64,000 bases of DNA from Chamaea fasciata. Lineage: Eukaryota > Chordata > Aves > Passeriformes > Sylviidae. Made by a program: the position numbers and the translations under genes. Below are positions 56,101 through 64,000 of the stretch, piece after piece (the first letter of the stretch is position 1; every line of letters begins with the position of its first letter). The notes beneath the pieces were generated by a model. That model saw nothing but the letters and a program-made list of their open reading frames with translations. It did no database searches and was not told the DNA's origin. The stretch spans positions 41,746,144 through 41,810,143 of the forward strand of contig JARCOQ010000003.1 of the NCBI GenBank assembly GCA_029207755.1. Reading direction: 5' to 3'.

Positions 56101-58919
56101 TATTTTATTGCACACCAATTTCTAGTATTAGCCAGCATTTCCTCAGGAGTATGACTTTGTTGCACTCTGCCAGACATTACTTTGCAACAAGTTGGACATT
56201 GTGAAATGCCTGCAATTTTCTGTAATGTTCTAGGCTCGCCTGGAAGTGCACAAGTTTGGAATCACTGGCTACAAGAAGCAAGAGCAACGTGCTTGGGAAC
56301 AGGAGCGAGCTATCATGCTGGGAGCCAAGGTAACTGTCCCTTGGTTTGTGCTGGAGGTCACCCAGCTGCTGCAGTGCAGAAAGACAGTAAAGAGCATGAG
56401 GGCCTTTGGTATTACTCTTTTAAAACACAAAATCCCCTGCCCTGACCCTTCTCCCACTTCATTCTTACTTTTATATCATCTGTTCTGTCTTGTCTGTTTT
56501 CTGTAGATGATTGGAAAGTTAGTATGGTTGTGTTACCAGGAAAGTAGTCTAGATGAGGTATGACTGATCAGGTTGAAAAACAACATTTACTAATTTTTAA
56601 TCAGGCCATTCAAAAATAAATAGTTGGAGAGAGGGGCTCACTTTTAAAAACTTCATTCTCACAGTGAGTTAAGATGGAGAAAAATATTTAGTTTATCATA
56701 ACTAGTGTCAAAGAAAAAAAAAGTTTTAGGTGTTTTTTAGGAAGTGGGTTGGTTTTCCTTGCTCAGAGTATGTGTGTAAACCTTGTAAGACTGATAAAAG
56801 AAAATTATTGTCTCTCTGCTGTCTTCACCAAGAAAGATACAATTTGTGACTATGTGACGTCTTTTAAGTCCATTCCTCTGACCCAAAAGGAAATAACCAT
56901 TTTTAATGTTTTGCCACCACCACGTGAAAAATACTGTCTGTGCAAGTGTGTGAATATTTTTTGAACCCATTTGAAGATTTAATCAGCAGTATCCCTCCCA
57001 ATCTTTGTTGCAGCCACCCAAAAAGGCACATGTAAACTACAGAACTTACCAAGAGAAACTGAAAGAGAAAAAAGCAGCGAAGGATGCTGATAAGGAAAAG
57101 GTTTGTGTGAAATTTTCTGCATAAAAAGGCAGAGTGTAGGAGCCAGCCCAAGAGCCTGACAGATAATGCCTCAGGTGCAGGAGGAGTGCCCGAGCTTGAC
57201 ACCTGCTGCTCCCTGTGGTCTGGTTTCCTGCTTCCCACAGGATTCATCTCACTGGTAAAAGCTGCTGTGTGCAGTATGAAGGCACAGAGTTAGGCCGGTG
57301 GTGTGGTGGGTCTCACTGCCTCACCCTTCCAGGCTGATAGACTGATGACACAAAATCAGCAGGTTTTTTTTTTATCCTTTCCTCTTAAGAGGAAACAAAG
57401 TGGTCTCCAATTAAAGTTTGTTTCATGTTGTCTAATCACAGAGAGCCAGATCTGCAACTGCATTTTTTATCAGTACAATTCATCTAAGATCTTACTCATT
57501 ATTTAAAGCAAGGGTGAGGTTTCTGTTGCATCCTCCTCTAGCATAGCCCATCTGGCTCTAAGCCTACTCTCTGCCTCCCTATGGAGCCTTCTCATGTAGG
57601 TGGGAGCAGGCTGGTGGGGTCGGTAATTGCTCTATCAGCCCGTTTCCTGCCACCCTCTTTCCCGGGGACCTACTTCTCCTCCTCTGTCATGTGGCTCAAA
57701 GTGCATCCAGTGCATGACCAGTCACGGCTGAACCCTTTTATTTGACAGCTGCCCTCAGCTGGGTGACAGGACACACCTGCCTGGTAGCAAGTCCTGTCTT
57801 CTGACCCTGGGATCTGTCACATGCCCAAGAAGGAAGCCTCTGCTTCTGCACGTGGCAAGGACAGCACGTTGGTCGTGAGTGGGCTGTACTTTCCATCAGG
57901 CATTAGGAAGGGCTCTGGGCACTCCTGGCAGTGGCTCCATAATGTGTTGCATCACTTGTGCTGTCAGCAGATCTCTCAGCTTGCTTTAAGTGCCTGCTGC
58001 TTTGTGAAGCAAAGGCTACTTACTGCATGTTTTTTGTGCAGGTGGTTGTTTAACCAACTTGCTCTGTTCCTTTTCCATTAAAATATGTGTCTTTGAAAGC
58101 AGGAACATAAAGGTGATCCTCTTAAGAAGAAGAAGAAGCAGAAAGAACAGAAGGAGAGGTGAGGTGTCTTTAACATGGTCTCCCCAGTGTATCTCCCCTA
58201 TGTAATTGCACAGCCTTACTCCGGAAACCATGCACATCACAGTGCAACAAAATTCTCCAAGTGCTGAACTCCTTAAAAACTGGTGACATTCCTCTGTGCC
58301 TAGCAGTTCCAGAGGCTTCAGTTCCACAGCTTTACTTGAAAGTATGTCAGTTCTGCCCCAACACATCTTAAGTCTGCAGCTGGAGGTCAGAGGGATGAAA
58401 ATCCTGTGTGCGGACTCATGACACACAACTTGCTCAGAGCATTTGCCATAAGAAATAATTTCTGCAAAGCACAGGCTACAGTATACAGAGGCTTGAAAGT
58501 GAGCTGACATTTCCTAATCCTAGTGCAGCAGGTTCCCTCTGTACTCTATCTTCCTCCTCTATCCAAAAATCTTCGTGTTTCTAAACATTTAAACATGTAA
58601 ATCATGTTGTAATGTGCTGCAAATTTTGCATGTCTCTGAAGGAAAAATGTTCTGAAGTCTTTACCATGATATGGTTTGATACTCCATAACACCAAACTTT
58701 GCATAAATAGGTGTCTTTAGCAGCATATTAAGTGTTTACTTGTGTCTCTGCTGTTTCTTTTAATTACTATTTATTTCTCCCTATTTCAGGAATGCCAAAA
58801 GGAAGAAATCAGTGCCTAGCATTTGGCCTGCAGGACAAGTTGGAAAATTCAGAAATGGGACCTTGATTTTGCAAAGCCGTGACATAAAGAAAATTAAATC
58901 ATCTAAAGTTAGCAAATGA
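52641..58919 (+). CDS. C1orf131: C1orf131 homologue, DUF4602 protein of the SSU processome
   Basis: Seven exons: 52641-52701, 52845-53134, 55173-55229, 56234-56329, 57014-57100, 58103-58158 and 58790-58919. Their 777 nt give 258 aa with consistent phases and GT-AG introns. The N-terminus [20 protein letters not shown] is followed by a low-complexity acidic and Ala/Pro region with [10 protein letters not shown] and [13 protein letters not shown]. The C-terminal half is charged and helical ([33 protein letters not shown]) and ends with a basic [12 protein letters not shown] cluster and [20 protein letters not shown], then [13 protein letters not shown]. Identification rests on the head-to-head position with GNPAT and on this DUF4602-like C-terminus; I recall the human protein as somewhat longer. 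The human protein has been placed in the nucleolar small-subunit processome as the counterpart of yeast Faf1. Exon 2 is the least certain in sequence identity but is the only joining that keeps the frame. Confidence 0.88.
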
Positions 58920-59099
58920 ACTTCATGATGCAGAGTGAAATGGACAATATGCACAAGAAGAATTCACATTGTTACCAACACAGACTTCTGGGGCCTTTTG
59001 CCCATCTATCATATCCTAATTTTTTAATCTTCTCTGTTATTGCAGGATTTTTCTGTCTTATTCTGCCTTTGGATGAATATTAGAATTTACCATTTTATA

Positions 59100-59105
59100 A
59101 ATAAA
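59100..59105 (+). terminator. C1orf131: C1orf131 polyadenylation signal (AATAAA)
   Basis: AATAAA about 180 nt past the stop codon at 58919, followed by AT-rich DNA. Confidence 0.75.
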
Positions 59106-59124
59106 AATTAGAGTTCTTATTAAG

Positions 59125-62100
59125 AAGGTTATATAGGCTATTTTTATTACTCAATATGTGCTAAAGGAAACATTTCTTTTTGCAGAATCAGTTTACTGGC
59201 TGTAAGTAAAATATTAATTTAATCCATAAATTAATGGATTAATAGATATATATCTTTACTTTCATATGGAAGGAATATGAAAAAAACAATACCTTATTCA
59301 CTCTGAACCAGAAGTAGGTATTCTCCAAACATTTATTGGACATAAATCTGTTTCTGTATCCTTAAGGATTATTAGTGGATAATGGAACTGCACAGTAATT
59401 TTTCTGTCCAGCAAAACTTCTTAATGTTTCAAAATTACCTGCTTTGGAATGAAAATAATATTTTTCTGAAGTTTTGTCCCAGACAAGCATTACACACTCA
59501 CCTTGTATATCTCTGTAGAGATCTCCAAATAAGCACTTTGGAATAGTGGTTTGGTGGCTTGGTTGGTTGGTTTTTAAAAACAAAACCATGTAAGACTGAG
59601 CCAAATGAGCATGGACGCTCAATAGCTACTGGTTGTTCCAGTTACTGGAACTCGTGTTTGTTTTAATTCCAGGCCTCTTAAGGCTTTTCTATGAAATCTT
59701 TACCAAAACTGCCTTTTGGTGCTATCTGGATGTCAGCAGTCTGGTGTTCTGGAACAACACTGATTGTCTTCTGTAGCTAAATATTTTGTTGCTTTTAAGG
59801 TCCATCCATTAGAAATGGCAATTGTTAGTAACACTTCCAAAATGGAAAATTCAGTATTTATGAGGCGACAAAGATAAGGATAACTTGAATGACAGAGTTA
59901 GTTCTGTGTTATAAGATGTGAACTTGTTGGAACAGCTCTGGCAGTGAAGGATGGAAAACAGGAAGGAAAACAGCCCTTACTGCAGAAACTTGTTGTAGGT
60001 ATACTGGTACCCCTGTGGGCTGGGAGCCTGAGCAAGGTATTCCCTGACACTACGGTCTGTGTCAGCTTGCAGCAGGTAAATAGAACAGCACATCAGGGGC
60101 TGCACCCTTCCCAGGATGGGAAAGTGTTCAGGGATAAGGAGAGCCACACCATGGACAGGGATGCTTTCTGGCACACTGCTTCCCACACACCTTCCATCTT
60201 ACTTGCAGGTCCTGGAGAAGGGCTCTGCCAGCACAGAGAAGAGCAAGAGGAGGGAAAGGGCTTGGAGGGATCAAGTGCCAGATAAAAAGCAGAAGGGAGT
60301 GTTTCTGGAGCCATGTAGGAAGAGAAGGGGTGTGCAGAGTTTGGTTGCTAAATGCTGTTATCACATTTCATAGTTGCATAATTTGATTTCTTCTTACTCA
60401 GTATTGCTTGCAGATTCAAACTGGAATTAAGATTCCTGTCTGGTTACAGACTTAATGACTTATTTGACATTAGAGAAATGTCAAATCACAATGGTGTGTG
60501 GAGGTGTAACCACTACGAAGAATTTAGTACAGAGCATCAAGACTTGTTGAGGCAACAGATGGGCTTTGGATGCTGTAGGATAACCTGTATTTTGTAATTC
60601 CTGGTTAATCCTTGATCTTAGTTTTTACTGCTCACTTCTTGATAAAATTTTGTTCAGTTCACTTTGCATATAATGTGGGACTTTATGGTAAGTTAAAATG
60701 CTCACTTTCCATCTTCTCAGCTCCAAAAAGCTATTTGGAAATGAAACTTGTTCAGAATGGAGTGTAACTTTTGCAGTCGAGCTTATAAAATCTATAAGAA
60801 GTTGAAAAAAAATTAGTTCTTAAACTAAAAAGTTGAAAACTGAAATGCCACATTGACAGTGGAACGTGAGAATTTTTGGGGGAAGGAAACAAAAAGTTTA
60901 TTCAAAGTTTTGGATTTTCACACTTGTTTAAGGTGTGTATGCATTATGAAAGGCTTCTGTTGCATGGAGATAGGTTTGCTTTTTCATATCATGTCTCCAA
61001 TGTGTTTTGAGGTGGGAATACTATATTCTTTTGGAATGCTGTGCTCACGTAAACATGGTGCTTTCAGTCCTGTTCTGTTGCTAGACGCATCAACAACACT
61101 GGCAAACGAGAGCCTATGGTGAGCCTATTGCACCTAGTGTTTCTCTGGGCTGGCATGTGCTGGTGTACAGAGCATGCAAGTGTACCAACAACAGCAAGCT
61201 GTGTTGGTTTTGGAGCACGTGCTGATACATGAAAGCCAGTTTTGACTTTATAACATGGATTATGGAAAGAGGAGAGCATCTCCTCTTATAAGAGGGCACA
61301 TCTTATTTTGTCCCTCTGTCTGCAGTTGCATAGAGGAATGAGGTATGAAGGAAGAACTGAAAGATTTCTCCTTATCTGCTCTCTTTCTCATACCTTTTCC
61401 TATGGCAGTTATCTTTATTCCCTGTTTCCCTGTGTGTTAAGCCACATGTGATTATCTTTTTTTCCCAGTCAACCCCTTTGCCATGAAGGAGTTGATGACA
61501 AGTTGTGTTTTTGCAGGAGGAAAAAAGAAAGGCTGTGTCTGATAGTGTCTCCACACTGTTGTCTGTACTTTCTTCTGATTGTTTTGGCTGGGTTCCAGTT
61601 TCTTACCCTGGTGCTGCTGTTGCTGCATCAGAATGATTTATTCTGCCTTACTGACAGACATCTGTGAAGGTTGTGTGGCTTTGTGAGTGCCTTTTTGCAG
61701 GGGCTGGGTGTGCTGGGTGTGCTGCCTCTGAAGCACTGTTGAGTCCCTCACAGGCCACATGCTTGGTAGAAGTGTGCAGCTCCAAGACTATCAATGGTCA
61801 TTTCAAACCATCTCACAAAGTCTGTGTCTTCCCTGTCCTGACAAGCTTTCTGCTCAGTCTTTTACATTTACCCAAAGGGCTTTCCAATGAGAACCTACTG
61901 ATGCTTATTCCAGTGTTAAAAACTTCTGGAGACCAGGTGATTTCCCAAAGTGTCCGAGGTGGGTCGCAACTATCCCAGGTGTTCTATAACCAACATAAGC
62001 CAGAGCTAGCAGAGTGGTGCTGAGAAAGAGAGGTGTTTCATGTCACTAAATCAGGATTTGTCTGATGTTGGGGCACAGATGGTTGCTCTGATGAAGGATG

Positions 62101-64000
62101 TTCTTGGCTTTCTCCATTTACTGGATTATTCTTGACTGTGGTAACAAAGCACTATCAACAGTAGAAGATACATGCAAACCATATGAATGCCTCATCTACG
62201 TGATGGCATAATATTTTTTAATCATAATCTGTAACAATAAATAGGGTACTGCTGGATTTGTTGGCAATGTTATAAGAATTTATTTAGAAACTGTAAAACA
62301 GGATAAACTTATATGTCAGGTTTTCCAAAAGGGTAACAATTGTAATAATACACAAAGTTTTAGTTGGACCAAAAGACAAAAAGCAGTTTTTTTCTAATTC
62401 AAAAAATACAAACGTTTGCTACAGGTACAAAATTATAAAAAGTTTGTCTTTTCCTCTTGATCTGGTGACAGACACATATAGCAGAGATGTATATTTCACC
62501 AGCTTCAAATTCATATAAGCTATGGGAATTGACAGTAAAGAAAAAGAAAAGTAGTTAAGAAAACATAGAAACAACTTCTTGTCTTTCATTTAACCGGAAT
62601 TGAACTCCATTTTCTTATTCCTTTGCAGTTTTTTAGTTGCCAACATTTAAATTAGTGTTACTCATGCTTCATATAACAATCAGAAATAACAGCAGGTTTA
62701 CCTCATGCATTTATTTTTAATATTCATTACATAATGTCTTTTCACCATGCTACCTAGGAAGGTTAGTGTTTTTATTGACAACATTTAAGGGAGGTTGAGG
62801 ATAAAGGAATGCAATCAGGATCCAGGAATATTTCTATCTGCTACTTCACAAGGAGATGTTAGAAATTCTCCAATTAGAATTAAAAAAAATTTAATTAATT
62901 CTGCTTGGAACTGTTTGCAATAACAAATGTAACAAAAAGGTCATTTAACAGAAGGGGAAAATGCTGCTGAGTGCCTCTGTCAGTGAAACACACCTCTGTG
63001 TCCTGTATTGTGCAAAGATGCAGGAGCCCCACACATCTGGTCTCTGAGGTTTGCATATGGGCTTCTGCACCTGAGAAGACCATGTGTGTCTTATTAATGA
63101 TGGATTTGTGCTTCAGGCTGCTGCTCCACTTGGCTCTGTGTGTGCAGCATTCAGTAGAGCTGGGCAGAGGAACCACCAGAAATGTTGTCAGTAAAAACAA
63201 GAAGCAGCTCACCTTTTTTTTTCTTAAAAATAAAATAAAATAAAAGGACTCTCCATCTTTGCCTGGTAATTTTCAGTGACAAGTGGCCTTTACGTTTGCA
63301 GTGTGGTTGATTTGTAACTGTAATCTCCCTTCCAAAGTTGATCTAGCAAAGATGCTTGGTGTTTTCATATTATCTTGCCTAGTTCAAAACTGAATTCTTG
63401 GGTTTGCTATACAAGCAGAATGCTGCAAAGCTGGTAAGGCCTGAGATAAGGTCTAACAACTCTTCTTCCTCATCTTTCTGTTTGTGACCAAAGGACGTAC
63501 TAGATGGCACCAGAAAGCTGCTGTTCCCAGGTTGTGGAATTTTGCATCCCTTCTCACAGGGATGGGTGATCTGAACTGTGGTCCCAAAATGCACTACCTC
63601 TTGTTGGCAGTTGCAAACACAGTGTTTTTCATACAGTGGTGGTGGCAGCTAAGCCTTAATCTCATCTCTCTTACCTTAAGAAATATTATCATGTAAGAAA
63701 GAAAAAAAAAAAGCTGCATCTCACATTTCTTCTTGCTCTAGAACAACTGGGAAACTAGAGTATGGGGTGCTCTCTGCCATCTTTACTAACTATGCTTCGA
63801 GGAAAAAAAAATTAAAAATAACTTACACAGCACTACCACAGGACTCTATCACCAGCCAAGAACAAACTACAGCAATACACTATCACGGCGTTATTTACAA
63901 CATGATGGAATGTTATGCATATAATAAATTACATTTAATACTTTTCCTCTTAAACTCTGATAAATGTAAGCTCATGCTTATTTTATTTATTTTTTTTCAG
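59125..64000. other. Intergenic region right of C1orf131
   Basis: No coding exon was recognised on either strand; the open frames near 59.9-60.3, 61.7-62.0 and 63.0-63.2 kb lack family motifs and splice context. From about 62.25 kb the DNA is AT-rich with several TTTATT hexamers, compatible with the 3-prime UTR of a minus-strand gene. TRIM67 is the convergent neighbour of C1orf131 in human, but nothing here proves it. Confidence 0.4.

Noticed and set aside
59944..60364. Overlapping open frames right of C1orf131
   Set aside because: They have no motifs and no splice context, and similar lengths are open on both strands, consistent with chance.

Overview
This is nuclear DNA from a vertebrate, almost certainly a bird. 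It has intron-containing genes with GT-AG splice sites, CpG-island promoters, and CR1 retrotransposon ends of the avian type; one CR1 is interrupted by an apparent avian retroviral LTR. Five protein-coding genes can be reconstructed exon by exon with intact reading frames. No CRISPR array, operon, tRNA or rRNA was recognised.

Layout. 1-6.9 kb: no gene I can defend, only a CpG-enriched patch near 3.4-4.1 kb and one suspicious terminal-exon-like segment at 5096-5163 on the minus strand. 6.9-13.7 kb: PSMB1 (minus), proteasome subunit beta-6, six coding exons. 13.7-16.14 kb: repeat-filled spacer with two minus-strand CR1 elements, one split by a solo LTR. 16.14-25.96 kb: TBP (plus), TATA-binding protein, seven coding exons plus an inferred non-coding first exon. 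25.96-27.8 kb: intergenic. 27.8-32.4 kb: PDCD2 (minus), six exons. 32.9-52.4 kb: GNPAT (minus), peroxisomal dihydroxyacetone-phosphate acyltransferase, sixteen exons. 52.64-59.1 kb: C1orf131 homologue (plus), seven exons, sharing a 231-bp bidirectional CpG-island interval with GNPAT. 59.1-64 kb: no coding sequence recognised.

Functional view. The genes are housekeeping genes with separate jobs: proteasome core (PSMB1), basal transcription (TBP), 40S ribosome assembly (PDCD2 as uS5 chaperone, C1orf131 as SSU-processome factor) and ether-lipid synthesis (GNPAT). PSMB1-TBP-PDCD2 matches human 6q27 and GNPAT-C1orf131 matches human 1q42.2, so the window spans a junction of two blocks that are separate in humans. 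Nothing here looks like a new molecular system. The more interesting details are a GC-AG intron, tandem acceptors in GNPAT, one exceptionally GC-rich GNPAT exon inside AT-rich DNA, a G-quadruplex minisatellite, and nested retroelements against the TBP promoter.
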